From Methylobacterium ajmalii (GTDB lineage: Bacteria > Pseudomonadota > Alphaproteobacteria > Rhizobiales > Beijerinckiaceae): a stretch of DNA of 64,000 nucleotides. The notes under the pieces were generated by a model. The model ran no database searches. It was given only the letters and a program-made list of their open reading frames with translations, and was not told where the DNA came from. Positions 55,434 through 64,000 of the stretch are shown here, piece after piece; the stretch's first letter is position 1; the number at the start of each line of letters is the position of its first letter. The translations under genes and the position numbers were made by a program. The DNA lies in contig NZ_JACWCT010000058.1 of NCBI RefSeq assembly GCF_016613415.1, forward strand, positions 5,626 to 69,625, written 5' to 3'.

Positions 55434-56603
55434 ATGCCCGTCATCAACCGCGTCGCCGCCCTCACCGACGAGATCACGGCCTGGCGCCGCGACTTCCACC
55501 AGCATCCCGAACTGCTGTTCGCCCTCGACCGCACCTCCGGCCTGGTGGCCGAGCGGCTGCGGGCCTTCGGCTGCGACGAGGTGGTGACGGGCCTGGGCAA
55601 GACCGGCGTCGTCGGCGTCATCCGCGGGCGCAGCGGCGGCTCGGGCAAGGTGGTGGCCCTGCGCGCCGACATGGACGCCCTGCCGATCGAGGAGACGAGC
55701 GGCGTTCCCCATCGCTCGACGGTGCCGGGCAAGATGCACGCCTGCGGGCACGACGGCCACACCGCGATGCTGCTCGGGGCCGCCAAGTACCTCGCCGAGA
55801 CCCGCAACTTCGACGGTACCGCGGTGGTGATCTTCCAGCCGGCGGAAGAAGGCGGCGGCGGCGCCGACGAGATGCTGAAGGATGGCCTGATGGAGCGCTT
55901 CGGCATCCAGGAGGTCTACGGCCTGCACAACATGCCGGGCCTGCCGCTGGGCCACTTCGCGATCCGCCCGGGCGCGATCATGGCGGCGGCCGACCGGATC
56001 ACCATCACGGTGCGCGGCAAGGGCGGCCACGCGGCGGCGCCCCACAACTGCATCGACCCGGTGCTGGTCGCCTCCCACATCGTCACGGCGCTGCAATCGA
56101 TCGCCTCGCGCACCGTCGACCCGGTGGAATCGGCGGTGATCTCGATCACGCAGGTCAAGGCGGGCGACGCCTTCAACGTGATCCCGGAGACCGCGATCCT
56201 CAACGGCACGGTGCGCACGCTCTCGGAATCGGTCCGCGACCTGTGCGAGGCGCGCATCGGCCAGGTGGCCTCGAACATCGCCGCCGCCTTCGGCGCCACC
56301 GCGAGCGCCGATTACGGCCGCGGCTACCCGGTGACCGTCAACGACGGGGAGCGCGCCGGCTTCATGGCCGACATCGCCGCCGAGGTCTCGGGGGAGAACG
56401 CGGTGGAGCGGGCGGTCGCCCCGATGATGGGCGCGGAGGACTTTTCCTACATGCTGAACGCCCGGCCCGGCGCCTACATCTTCCTCGGCACCGGCCCGGG
56501 TGCCGGCCTGCACCACCCGGCCTACGACTTCAACGACCAGGCGACGCCCTACGGCGTCTCGCTGTTCGCCCGGATGATCGAGCGGGCGATGCCGGCGGCG
56601 TGA
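55434..56603 (+). CDS. M20 family amidohydrolase (hippurate hydrolase type)
   Basis: 389 residues. RRDFHQHPELLFALDRTSGL starts the family; the metal sites are in ALRADMDALPIEE, MHACGHDGHTAMLLGAAKYL and FQPAEEGGGGADEML, with the dimerisation-domain His in VYGLHNMPGLP and a C-terminal MMGAEDFSYML. It removes the acyl group from N-acyl amino acids or cleaves small amide conjugates in the cytoplasm. Divergence from dppA suggests it processes what that transporter imports; this is inference. ATG 55434 is the family start. Confidence 0.88.
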   Translation: MPVINRVAALTDEITAWRRDFHQHPELLFALDRTSGLVAERLRAFGCDEVVTGLGKTGVVGVIRGRSGGSGKVVALRADMDALPIEETSGVPHRSTVPGKMHACGHDGHTAMLLGAAKYLAETRNFDGTAVVIFQPAEEGGGGADEMLKDGLMERFGIQEVYGLHNMPGLPLGHFAIRPGAIMAAADRITITVRGKGGHAAAPHNCIDPVLVASHIVTALQSIASRTVDPVESAVISITQVKAGDAFNVIPETAILNGTVRTLSESVRDLCEARIGQVASNIAAAFGATASADYGRGYPVTVNDGERAGFMADIAAEVSGENAVERAVAPMMGAEDFSYMLNARPGAYIFLGTGPGAGLHHPAYDFNDQATPYGVSLFARMIERAMPAA

Positions 56604-56804
56604 GGGGCAGCCGCCGACCGCCGTACCTCTTACCCGCGCCGATCCCGGACGCCCGCCGATCGTCGCGGGGCGTCGCGACGCGGCGGCTCACGCCGGCCGC
56701 GCCTGACGGTCGACGCCGTCCCGGCTCGTCCCAGTGCCGTCCGATGACGTATGGCCCGAGGCCGGACATTGCGACGCTGCCGTCGCGATGAGGAAACTTC
56801 TGCC

Positions 56805-58376
56805 ATGTCCCGCGCGATCCTGATCCTCGCCCTCGCCGTCCTGCTCGGCGCGTCGCCCGCGCTCGCCCGTGAGGCCGGCCGCCTCGACGAGCTCGAGGTC
56901 GGCGGCCCGGTCCAGGCGCGCGACGGACTCACCGTCGGCGGCGGCGCCGGCGGCGCGCCGATCCGGCTCCTGCCCTCGACCGGGACGCCGGCGTTCCTCG
57001 ACGCGCACGCGCCCTCCAACGCCCCGCAGTCGGACGGCATCTACATCACGCCCTCGGGCCCCTTCGTGGATTACTGCTCCGTCGGCGGCTGCCTCGATGG
57101 TCCGCACCTGCGGGCCCACATGCTCATCAACACGACGACGAAGGCCGGGCCGGACGCGCAGGAGAACGCGCTCGCCATCAACTTCACATCGAAGACCGGG
57201 TCATACAAGCGGTGGGCGGCGAAGACCGCGTTCGCGACCGGCGACTACGTCAAGGTCTTCGGATCGGTCTGCAGCGCCCCCAACGGCGGCGTGCTCCAGA
57301 CGGACCTTCCAGACTGCATCTACGAGGTGATCTCCGGCGGAACCTCCGGCAGCCGGGGCCCGACCGGCAACACCGCCTCCTACCAGGACGGCTCGGTCCG
57401 GTGGCGGTTCTTCAGCCCCGGGATCAACGACGGCAAGACCGCGCTCAACGTCGCCTGCACCGCCGAGGCGGGATCGGGCCAGGTCTGGTGCACCAACTTC
57501 AACTTCTCGGTCCGCTACAAGGGGGCCGGTACCGCCTGGGGCGAGGAGAAGGACTGCAACAACGCCAACGAGGACTCGAACGCCGGGACGCGGTTCTTCA
57601 TGGCCTGCACGTTCTACGGCGGCGGGGCGGCGGGCACGTTTCCGTTCCTGGCCTACCAGTTCGTCGGATCGGGGGCTGTCAACGCCGGCGGGCCCGCGCC
57701 CTACGGGGCCCACAGCTTCATCCACATCGCCGGGGAGCCGTCCGATGTCGGGTCCGTCATCAAGGATCACGTCCTGCTGGACGCCGGCCATTCCGGGTCG
57801 ACGATTCGGGCCCTCGCCGGCCGCCGGCACGAGGGCGGCTTCCTCGTCGACGAGAGCGACAGCCGCGTGATCCTCAAGGGGAGCGGCCGCCACGCCGGCG
57901 GCGGCATCGACTTCAAGCAGGCGACGTTCCCCAACGGGACGGCCATCGCCGTGCCGACCAGCTCGTTCGTGGAATGGGACGGCGGCAGCTATGTCGGCCG
58001 CAACGGCGCGGTCGGCGCCTTCACGATCGGCCGCAGCACCAGCGGCACGGCCTATGGTGCCGCGATCTGGGACAATGCCGATCTGAGCTACGGCAACCAC
58101 CTCTGGTCCAGGGGCAGCGCTCCGGCTCTGGCGTCCTGCGCCTCGGGCAGCCTCGCGGCGGGGGCGACCGACGACCACGGCGTGGTGTCGCTTCCCGCCG
58201 GCTCGAAAGGCTGCCGGATCGCCTTCGCCGCCGCGCGCGCCCAGAAGCCGGCTTGCACCTTCTGGATGACGAGCGGGCAGGTGCCGTCGGGATCCGTCAC
58301 GCCGACGGCCGTGACGCTGGCCTACGCCCCGGTGCCCGCCGGCACCGAGATCCATTACCAGTGCATGGGCCGCTGA
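56805..58376 (+). CDS. Secreted protein of unknown function
   Basis: 523 residues. The signal peptide is clear (SRAILILALAVLLGASPALA). No known domain is recognised. The mature part is rich in Gly, Ser and Asn with beta-type repeats, resembling phage tail or appendage proteins (GGPVQARDGLTVGGGAGG, AFTIGRSTSGTAYGAAIWDN). It has about ten Cys residues, several in pairs (VDYCSVGGCLDGP), so disulfides are likely. AGGAAA eight bases before ATG 56805 fixes the start. It is a single gene, convergent with the dehydrogenase. Confidence 0.7.
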   Translation: MSRAILILALAVLLGASPALAREAGRLDELEVGGPVQARDGLTVGGGAGGAPIRLLPSTGTPAFLDAHAPSNAPQSDGIYITPSGPFVDYCSVGGCLDGPHLRAHMLINTTTKAGPDAQENALAINFTSKTGSYKRWAAKTAFATGDYVKVFGSVCSAPNGGVLQTDLPDCIYEVISGGTSGSRGPTGNTASYQDGSVRWRFFSPGINDGKTALNVACTAEAGSGQVWCTNFNFSVRYKGAGTAWGEEKDCNNANEDSNAGTRFFMACTFYGGGAAGTFPFLAYQFVGSGAVNAGGPAPYGAHSFIHIAGEPSDVGSVIKDHVLLDAGHSGSTIRALAGRRHEGGFLVDESDSRVILKGSGRHAGGGIDFKQATFPNGTAIAVPTSSFVEWDGGSYVGRNGAVGAFTIGRSTSGTAYGAAIWDNADLSYGNHLWSRGSAPALASCASGSLAAGATDDHGVVSLPAGSKGCRIAFAAARAQKPACTFWMTSGQVPSGSVTPTAVTLAYAPVPAGTEIHYQCMGR

Positions 58377-58410
58377 CCGGGGCGGGGGCCGCCACCGCCG
58401 GCCCCCGTCC

Positions 58411-59952
58411 TCACACCTCGAACGTCACCCCCTGCGCCAGCGGCAGGGTCTTGCCGTAATTGATCGTGTTGGTGGCGCGCCGCATGTAGGCCTTCCAGGA
58501 ATCCGAGCCCGCTTCGCGGCCGCCGCCGGTCTCCTTCTCGCCGCCGAAGGCCCCGCCGATCTCGGCCCCCGACGGGCCGATATTGACGTTGGCGATGCCG
58601 CAATCCGACCCCGAGGCCGACAGGAAGATCTCGGCCTCCGACAGGTCACGGGTGAAGATCGACGAGGACAGGCCGGCCGCCACCGCGTTCTGGGCGTGGA
58701 TCGCTTCCTCAAGCCCGGTGTAGCGAGTCACGTATAGGATCGGCGCGAAGGTCTCGCGGCGCATCGGGCCGGTCTGCTCGGGCATCTCGATGAGAGCCGG
58801 GCGGACATAGGCCGCTGCCTCGCCGCGGATGTCGCGCAGGCGCTCGCCGCCATGCACCGTGCCGCCGATGGCGCGGGCCTCGTCGAGGGCGCGCGCCATG
58901 CCGTCGGCGGCATGAACGTCGATCAGCGGGCCGATCAGGGTGGCGGGGTCGCGCGGATCGCCGATCCGCACCGAGCCGTAGGCGGCCTTCAGGCGCGGCA
59001 CCAGCGCGTCGTAGACGCTGTCATGCACGAAGAGCCGCCGCAGGGTGGTGCAGCGCTGGCCGGCGGTGCCCATCGCCGCGAAGGCGATGGCGCGCAAAGC
59101 CAGGTCGAGATCGGCCGAAGGCGCCACGATGGCGGCGTTGTTGCCGCCGAGCTCCAGGATCGCCCGGGCGAAGCGGGCGGCGAGCTTCGGCGCCACCTGC
59201 CGGCCCATCGCGGTCGAGCCGGTGGCGGAGACGAGCGCCACCCGCCCGTCCTCGACCAGCCGCTCGCCGAGTTCCCGGCCGCCGATCAGGAGGCCGAGCA
59301 GGCCGTCGGGTGCGTCCGACCCGAAGCGCCTCACCGCCTTCGCGGCGAGCGCGTGGACGGCGAGCGCGGTGAGCGAGGTCTTCTCGGACGGCTTCCAGAT
59401 GACCGGATCGCCGCAGACGAGCGCCAGCGCGGCGTTCCACGCCCAGACCGCGACGGGGAAGTTGAACGCCGTGATGACGCCGCAGACGCCCAGCGGGTGC
59501 CAGACCTCCATCATCCGGTGGTCCGGCCGCTCGGTGGCGATGGTGAGCCCGTGCAATTGCCGCGACAGGCCGACGGCGAAGTCGCAGATGTCGATCATCT
59601 CCTGGACCTCGCCGAGGCCCTCCGAGAGGATCTTTCCGGCTTCGAGCGTCACGAGGCGGCCGAGATCGTCCTTGTGGGCGCGCAATTCCTCGCCCAGCAG
59701 CCGCACCAGCTCGCCGCGGCGCGGGCCCGGCACCCGGCGCCAGGCGAGGAAGGCTTGCGATGCCTGCGCCAGCGCCGTTTCGGCCTCCGCGGCGGTGGTC
59801 TCGCGGACTGTCGTCACCACGCCGCCGTCGATCGGCGAGCGCGCCGGCAGGCCGCCCTCTCCGCCTTCCGCCGCGAAGGCCGAAGCCGGGACGCCGAGGC
59901 GCTCCAGCACCGCCAGGGTGTCGTCGCGGACGGACAGGATGGTGGGGGCCAT
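58411..59952 (-). CDS. amaB: Aldehyde dehydrogenase, ALDH7 type (probable aminoadipate-semialdehyde/P6C dehydrogenase)
   Basis: 513 residues. The catalytic Cys is in GTAGQRCTTLRRLF (about residue 300), the general-base Glu in LELGGNNAAIVAP, and ITAFNFPVAVWAWNAALALV and WKPSEKTSLTALA form the NAD site. NVNIGPSGAEIGGAFGGEKE is characteristic of the antiquitin (ALDH7) group, which oxidises alpha-aminoadipate semialdehyde/piperideine-6-carboxylate in lysine catabolism. No other lysine-degradation gene is adjacent, so the pathway is inferred from the subfamily. Confidence 0.82.
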   Translation of the reverse strand: MAPTILSVRDDTLAVLERLGVPASAFAAEGGEGGLPARSPIDGGVVTTVRETTAAEAETALAQASQAFLAWRRVPGPRRGELVRLLGEELRAHKDDLGRLVTLEAGKILSEGLGEVQEMIDICDFAVGLSRQLHGLTIATERPDHRMMEVWHPLGVCGVITAFNFPVAVWAWNAALALVCGDPVIWKPSEKTSLTALAVHALAAKAVRRFGSDAPDGLLGLLIGGRELGERLVEDGRVALVSATGSTAMGRQVAPKLAARFARAILELGGNNAAIVAPSADLDLALRAIAFAAMGTAGQRCTTLRRLFVHDSVYDALVPRLKAAYGSVRIGDPRDPATLIGPLIDVHAADGMARALDEARAIGGTVHGGERLRDIRGEAAAYVRPALIEMPEQTGPMRRETFAPILYVTRYTGLEEAIHAQNAVAAGLSSSIFTRDLSEAEIFLSASGSDCGIANVNIGPSGAEIGGAFGGEKETGGGREAGSDSWKAYMRRATNTINYGKTLPLAQGVTFEV

Positions 59953-60024
59953 GGGGGATGTGCTCCGGCGGATCTCAGATCGGCGCGGACACTGCGACAG
60001 CGCCGCCCGCAGGGCAACCCGGGC

Positions 60025-61332
60025 TCACAGCCACCCGAGGGCGCGAAACCAGAGGATGTCGAGGGGCACCAGGACCACGGCGGTGACGGCCGCCACCGCG
60101 AGGCAGAGGCGCAGGCCGTCCCGGGCCGGGACACGCCCCATGCCCATCGCCACCACGACCGGCGAGGCCTGGTAGGGCAGGAGCGGGGTCGCGTAGCCGA
60201 TCACCTGCACCATCAGCACCGTGGCGAGGGGCAGGCCGCTGGCTTCGGCGAGCCCGTGGGCGAGGGGTGTGAACAGGGCCGGGACCCCGTTCGCCGTCAC
60301 GACGACGTTGAGCACTGTCGCGAGGCCGAGAAGGCCCGCGACGCTGGCAGCCGGCCGCGCCGGATCGAGGGGCAGCCAGGGCAGCAGCGCCTCGCCCACC
60401 CGGTCGCCCAGCCCGGTGCGGGCCACGAAGGCGGCAAAGCCCAGGATGCCGGCGATGTACAGGCAGGTGCGGACGTTGACCCCGGCGGCGAACTCGTCGC
60501 CGGACAGGAAGCCCACCCGCGGCAGTAGGCACAGGCAGGCCGCGGCGAGGCCGATCCAGGCCGCCGAGACACCGTGAAGGGAATCGGTCATCCAAAGGAC
60601 CAGGGTGGCAATGAGCAGGATCGCCAGCCGCACCTCCGCCGCGCTCACCGGGGCGGGCGCCGGTCCGGCGGCGACGGGCGCGAGGGGACCGGGCGCGAAG
60701 AGCTGGACGACGCAGCCGGCGAGAACCGCCCCCTTCAACAGCCCCAGGACCGGCGCGTGCAGGGCGAGATAGGGCAGGTAGGCGAGACGGATCCCGTAGG
60801 CGCTCTCGGCCGCCCCGACCATGACGAGGTTCGGCACGTTGGCCGGCAGGATGCTGGCCGAGAGCTGGAACGTGCCGAAGCCCACCACCAGGGCGAGGCC
60901 GGTCCTGCCGCGCCCCTGCGCCGGCAGCCCGGCCCGGTCGGCGAGTGCCATCACCACCGGCATCAGCACGGCGATGCGGCCCATGTTGGAGGGCATGACG
61001 AAGGCCAGCGCGTAGGTGAGCCCGACCGTGCCGGCGACGAGGGCCGGCCAGGAGCCGACGAGGCGCGGCGCCAGGAGACCGGCGACCCTATCGGCGAGGC
61101 CGACCTTGCGGATCGCCGTCCCGATCACGAAGCCGCTCAGCACCAGCCAGAAGGCCGAGGATGAAAAGCCCGAGAAGATCACCTCGGGGGCTGCGAGCCG
61201 CAGGATCGTGGCGGCGGCGAAGAACAGCAGCGCGGTGAGGAATTCGGGCAGGAGGGCGAAGGCCCACAGCCCGATCGTCGCGGCCGCCAGCAGGGCCGGC
61301 AACACGAGGCCGCCCGCCATCGTCATGTCCAT
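60025..61332 (-). CDS. SLC13/DASS-family anion permease
   Basis: 435 residues with about 11-12 hydrophobic segments. Family features are ILRLAAPEVIFSGFSSSAFW, FVMPSNMGRIAVLMPVVMAL (SNT-like motif, here SNM), ILPANVPNLVMVGAAESAYG and VVVTANGVPALFTPLAHGLA. It is probably a cation-coupled carrier of dicarboxylates or another small anion. GGAAGG precedes ATG 61332 by eight bases. The downstream dehydrogenase on the same strand (72 bp away) may be cotranscribed. Confidence 0.8.
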   Translation of the reverse strand: MDMTMAGGLVLPALLAAATIGLWAFALLPEFLTALLFFAAATILRLAAPEVIFSGFSSSAFWLVLSGFVIGTAIRKVGLADRVAGLLAPRLVGSWPALVAGTVGLTYALAFVMPSNMGRIAVLMPVVMALADRAGLPAQGRGRTGLALVVGFGTFQLSASILPANVPNLVMVGAAESAYGIRLAYLPYLALHAPVLGLLKGAVLAGCVVQLFAPGPLAPVAAGPAPAPVSAAEVRLAILLIATLVLWMTDSLHGVSAAWIGLAAACLCLLPRVGFLSGDEFAAGVNVRTCLYIAGILGFAAFVARTGLGDRVGEALLPWLPLDPARPAASVAGLLGLATVLNVVVTANGVPALFTPLAHGLAEASGLPLATVLMVQVIGYATPLLPYQASPVVVAMGMGRVPARDGLRLCLAVAAVTAVVLVPLDILWFRALGWL

Positions 61333-61473
61333 CGCAGAGCCTTCCCGTCATCTCGTCGGGGGCAGCGTCCGGTCTGGGCGGGTGGAAGAAAAGACGTGAT
61401 CGCGGAAGGCCGGCTTCGTGCCGTGCGAAGGCCGGGCGTCGCTGATCCCGGTCCTTTCCTCGCGGAGCAGGGC

Positions 61474-61496
61474 GGCCCTCCCTCGAGGGGAGGGCC
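61474..61496 (-). terminator. Hairpin after asd
   Basis: GGCCCTCCC pairs perfectly with GGGAGGGCC around TCGAG, 7 bp beyond the asd stop on the minus strand. There is no clear U-tract, so it is a likely but not certain terminator. Confidence 0.6.
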
Positions 61497-61503
61497 GGGC
61501 GCG

Positions 61504-62538
61504 TCACGCCGCCTTCTGCTTGGGCGAGATCAGCTTGCGGTTGATCAGCACCTCGGCGATCTGGACCGTGTTGAGGGCCGCGCCCTTGCGCAGGTTGTCC
61601 GACACGCACCAGAACGACAGGCCGTTCTCGACCGTGATGTCCTCGCGGATGCGCGAGATGTAGGTCGCGTCCTCGCCCGCCGCCTCGTGGGGGGTGATGT
61701 AGCCGCCGGGCTCGCGCTTGTCGTCGACCAGGATGCCGGGCGCCGAGCGCAGGATCTGGGTGGCTTCCTCGGCCGAGAGCGGGCGCTCGAACTCGACGTT
61801 CACCGCCTCGGAGTGGCCGATGAACACCGGCACGCGCACGCAGGTCGCCGTCAGCTTGATCTTGGGGTCGAGCATCTTCTTCGTCTCGGCCACCATCTTC
61901 CACTCTTCCTTGGTGGAGCCGTCCTCCATGAAGACGTCGATGTGCGGGATGACGTTGAAGGCGATGCGCTTGGTGAACTTCTGCATCTTGACCTCGCCGG
62001 CGGTGAACACCGCGCGGGTCTGGTTGAACAGCTCGTCCATCCCTTCCTTGCCGGCGCCGGAGACCGACTGGTAGGTCGCGACGACGACGCGCTTGATGGT
62101 GGCGGCCTCGTGCAGGGGCTTCAGCGCCACGACGAGCTGCGCGGTCGAGCAGTTTGGGTTGGCGATGATGTTCTTCTTGGTGAATCCCACCACCGCGTCG
62201 GCATTCACTTCGGGCACGATCAAGGGCACGTCGGAATCGTAGCGGAAGGCCGACGAGTTATCGATGACGACGCAGCCCTGCTGGCCGATGCGGGGCGACC
62301 ACTCCTTCGAGGTCTCGCCGCCGGCCGACATCAGGCAGATGTCGGTGTCGGAGAAGTCGTACTGGTCGAGGGCCTGGACCTTCAGGGTCTTGTCGCCGAA
62401 GGACACTTCCTGGCCCAGGCTGCGACGGGAGGCGAGCGCCACCACGGTGTCGGCCGGGAAGGCGCGCTCGGCCAGGATGTCGAGCATCTCGCGGCCCACA
62501 TTGCCGGTGGCTCCGACGACGGCAACCTTGTAACCCAT
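61504..62538 (-). CDS. asd: Aspartate-semialdehyde dehydrogenase Asd
   Basis: 344 residues. NADP-binding VAVVGATGNVGREMLDIL opens the protein; the catalytic Cys130 is in ANPNCSTAQLVVAL; QSVSGAGKEGMDEL and RVPVFIGHSEAVNVEF (active-site His) follow. It reduces aspartyl phosphate to aspartate semialdehyde, the branch point to lysine/diaminopimelate, threonine and methionine. ATG 62538 is preceded by GGAG at eight bases; the frame upstream is not homologous. Its leader contains stable hairpins. Confidence 0.95.
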   Translation of the reverse strand: MGYKVAVVGATGNVGREMLDILAERAFPADTVVALASRRSLGQEVSFGDKTLKVQALDQYDFSDTDICLMSAGGETSKEWSPRIGQQGCVVIDNSSAFRYDSDVPLIVPEVNADAVVGFTKKNIIANPNCSTAQLVVALKPLHEAATIKRVVVATYQSVSGAGKEGMDELFNQTRAVFTAGEVKMQKFTKRIAFNVIPHIDVFMEDGSTKEEWKMVAETKKMLDPKIKLTATCVRVPVFIGHSEAVNVEFERPLSAEEATQILRSAPGILVDDKREPGGYITPHEAAGEDATYISRIREDITVENGLSFWCVSDNLRKGAALNTVQIAEVLINRKLISPKQKAA

Positions 62539-62978
62539 CTCAATCGCTCCAGTTCGGACTAACTCCTCCCCGGACGATCTCAGGCGGGCTTCGGGTAAGC
62601 CCGGCCTCCGTCCGCCACGGACGGGGAGGGATCCGAGGACGACGCGAGGCTTCAGCCGGCGGCGGTAATCGCCGTCGTGGCTTTGCGTTTCGTCGTGGTC
62701 GACACGAGCCGCATGGCGCGGGGTCAGTCCTCGAAAGGCGCACCCGAGACGGGGTGCGCGAGCGCGCACAGCAACAGCCCGAACACGACGACCTGTCAAG
62801 GGGTGAATGGCGGACCGGATCGGGAGCCGGCGACAGATTCCGCAACCCGTCACGCGTTAGCGTGCCGTTCACCCTGACTCGCGCCGCCTGAGGACAAGCC
62901 GGGCCGGGTCAAGGAAATCGCTAAAATGCGATGCGACTCTTGGTTTCGCGAGATTGCGCGAACCGAAGGAGCGAGCCC
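62539..62978. other. Divergent intergenic region with hairpins in the asd leader
   Basis: About 440 bp between asd and the membrane-anchored gene. On the asd side are CCGTCCG-CCA-CGGACGG (62608-62624) and GGGCTT/AAGCCC (62586-62602), both able to form stem-loops in the asd transcript. I recognise no known riboswitch, and no gene is supported here. Confidence 0.5.
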
Positions 62979-63887
62979 GTGCGGCACAGGCCGGACTTCG
63001 ACGACGCCGCCCTGGCGCGGGCGGGCCGAGCCCTCGTGCAGGACATCGGTGTCCAGGACATCGGTCCCGTCGAGCCGCTGCTGCCGCGGCCCTTGTCCCG
63101 CGCGGAGCCCCGCCGGCTCTCGCGCGGCGCCTGGCGCCTGCGTGCGCTGGCCCGCACCCTCGGCGCCGCCGGGGTGATCGCGCTGCTCAGCGTGCTCGCC
63201 AGCGAGCGGCGCCTCGCCGACCCGCCGCTCGCCGCCGAGCCGGCCGCCTTCGTGCCGCGCTACGCCGCTCCCGCGGTGGCGCCGCCGGCCTGGCGCGAGG
63301 CGGCGGCCGACCGCTACCGCCTCGGCGAGGCGACCGTCAGCGCCCGCACGCAGCCGGGCCTGCGGGAGGACACCCTGACCGCCGGCGAGTTCGCGGTCCA
63401 GGAGGCGCCGTACCTGCGCCTCGTCGCCGCCGAGTCCTCCGGACCGGACGGGGAGGGGAGCCTGTTCGTCACCCTGGCCCGCCGGGCCGCGGAGGCCGGC
63501 GGCCTCTCGGTGGTGCGCACCGGCGAGCGTGGCCAGGTGTCGAGCCGGTTCGGCGCCCTCGATACCGTCGACGCGACCCTGGCGGACGGCGAGGGGCGGC
63601 GCGCCTGCACGGCGTTCCGGATCACGGCCGCCCTGCGGCTCGAAGGCTGGCTCTGCGCCCCCCTGGGTCAGCTGCCCGAGCCGCAGGCGGTCGCCTGCAC
63701 GGTCGAGCGCCTCACGGCGCTGCCGGGAGCCGACCTGCCGGCGCCGCTCGCCGCCATGCTGGCCGGCCCGCGCATGGCCGCGTGTCCGCCGGAGGAGCCG
63801 GCCACCACCGCGGCGGTGCCGGCGCCCCGCCGGGCGATCCGCAAGAATGCGGCGAGAGTGCGGCATTCGCGACCGGCTTCGCCGTGA
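62979..63887 (+). CDS. Membrane-anchored protein of unknown function
   Basis: 302 residues from GTG 62979, which follows AAGGAG at eight bases. A cytoplasmic N-terminus of about 60 residues (with VQDIGVQDIGPVE) leads to one membrane helix (about residues 64-82, ARTLGAAGVIALLSVLA). A periplasmic domain of about 200 residues follows, including WREAAADRYRLGEATVSA, YLRLVAAESSGPDGEGSLFV and RRACTAFRITAALRLEGWLC. A basic tail ends it. No family is recognised. Two Cys (CTAF and GWLCAP) could form a disulfide. Nothing nearby indicates a role. Confidence 0.65.
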   Translation: MRHRPDFDDAALARAGRALVQDIGVQDIGPVEPLLPRPLSRAEPRRLSRGAWRLRALARTLGAAGVIALLSVLASERRLADPPLAAEPAAFVPRYAAPAVAPPAWREAAADRYRLGEATVSARTQPGLREDTLTAGEFAVQEAPYLRLVAAESSGPDGEGSLFVTLARRAAEAGGLSVVRTGERGQVSSRFGALDTVDATLADGEGRRACTAFRITAALRLEGWLCAPLGQLPEPQAVACTVERLTALPGADLPAPLAAMLAGPRMAACPPEEPATTAAVPAPRRAIRKNAARVRHSRPASP

Positions 63888-64000
63888 GGTGGAACCTCGG
63901 CCGCGCTCGCACGTCTTTTTCCCCATAGGCGTCGTTTCTTAACGAGTGCGACGCTACCCCTGGCGACGTTCAGCAAAGGTGCGTCATGCGCTTCCAGACT

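Noticed and set aside
60574..61164. Plus-strand frames over the SLC13 gene
   Set aside because: Antisense shadows: the minus strand shows a regular pattern of membrane helices and family motifs.

Overview
The window is GC-rich chromosomal DNA from an alphaproteobacterium, most likely a Methylobacterium/Methylorubrum-type member of the Hyphomicrobiales. This rests on codon usage, the urtABCDE urea transporter, the many chemoreceptor and c-di-GMP genes, DUF3309 and DUF4112 proteins, and GC-rich palindromic intergenic repeats. I see no rRNA, tRNA or CRISPR array. The organism call is an inference from gene content.

Layout. (1) 0-3.5 kb: a polymorphic-toxin patch. It has the 3' part of an effector ending in an AHH/HNH-type nuclease, two probable immunity or accessory genes, and a frameshifted Rhs remnant that repeats the first 58 bases of the window. 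(2) 3.6-11.6 kb: a trehalose-synthase-like GH13 enzyme diverges from urtABCDE, and urtA is preceded by a near-consensus sigma-54 promoter. (3) 11.6-24.4 kb: an IS remnant, a DUF1800-DUF1501 pair, a PilZ protein, an orphan yejE-type permease, a DUF4112 protein, an aminotransferase, a 1204-residue AsmA-like protein and a NodU/CmcH-type carbamoyltransferase. (4) 24.4-27.3 kb: small secreted or membrane proteins and an IS3 remnant. (5) 27.3-36.4 kb: a signalling block. It contains a membrane chemoreceptor and a minus-strand run of cheZ, an HD-GYP gene, Cache-GGDEF, receiver-GGDEF and a PAS-PAS chemoreceptor, next to a truncated chemoreceptor and an internally deleted IS21 transposase. (6) 36.4-42 kb: L-lactate utilisation (lldR diverging from lldP-lldD) and a GAF/PAS/GGDEF cyclase. 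(7) 42.2-45.8 kb: a sugar ABC importer without its ATPase. (8) 45.8-49.3 kb: an AT-rich island with a three-Cys-motif protein (DUF5131/Gp37 type), its partner TcmP, and an unrecognised convergent gene. (9) 49.3-56.6 kb: a dipeptide ABC importer (dppABCDF) divergent from an M20 amidohydrolase. (10) 56.8-64 kb: a secreted protein of unknown function, an ALDH7-type dehydrogenase, a SLC13-type anion permease, asd and a membrane-anchored protein.

Most of the window is nutrient uptake (urea, lactate, sugar, peptides) and behavioural control (chemotaxis, c-di-GMP). The part most unlike its surroundings, and the best candidate for an undescribed system, is the AT-rich tcm/tcmP island. The toxin patch and the IS-scarred signalling block are the next most dynamic regions.
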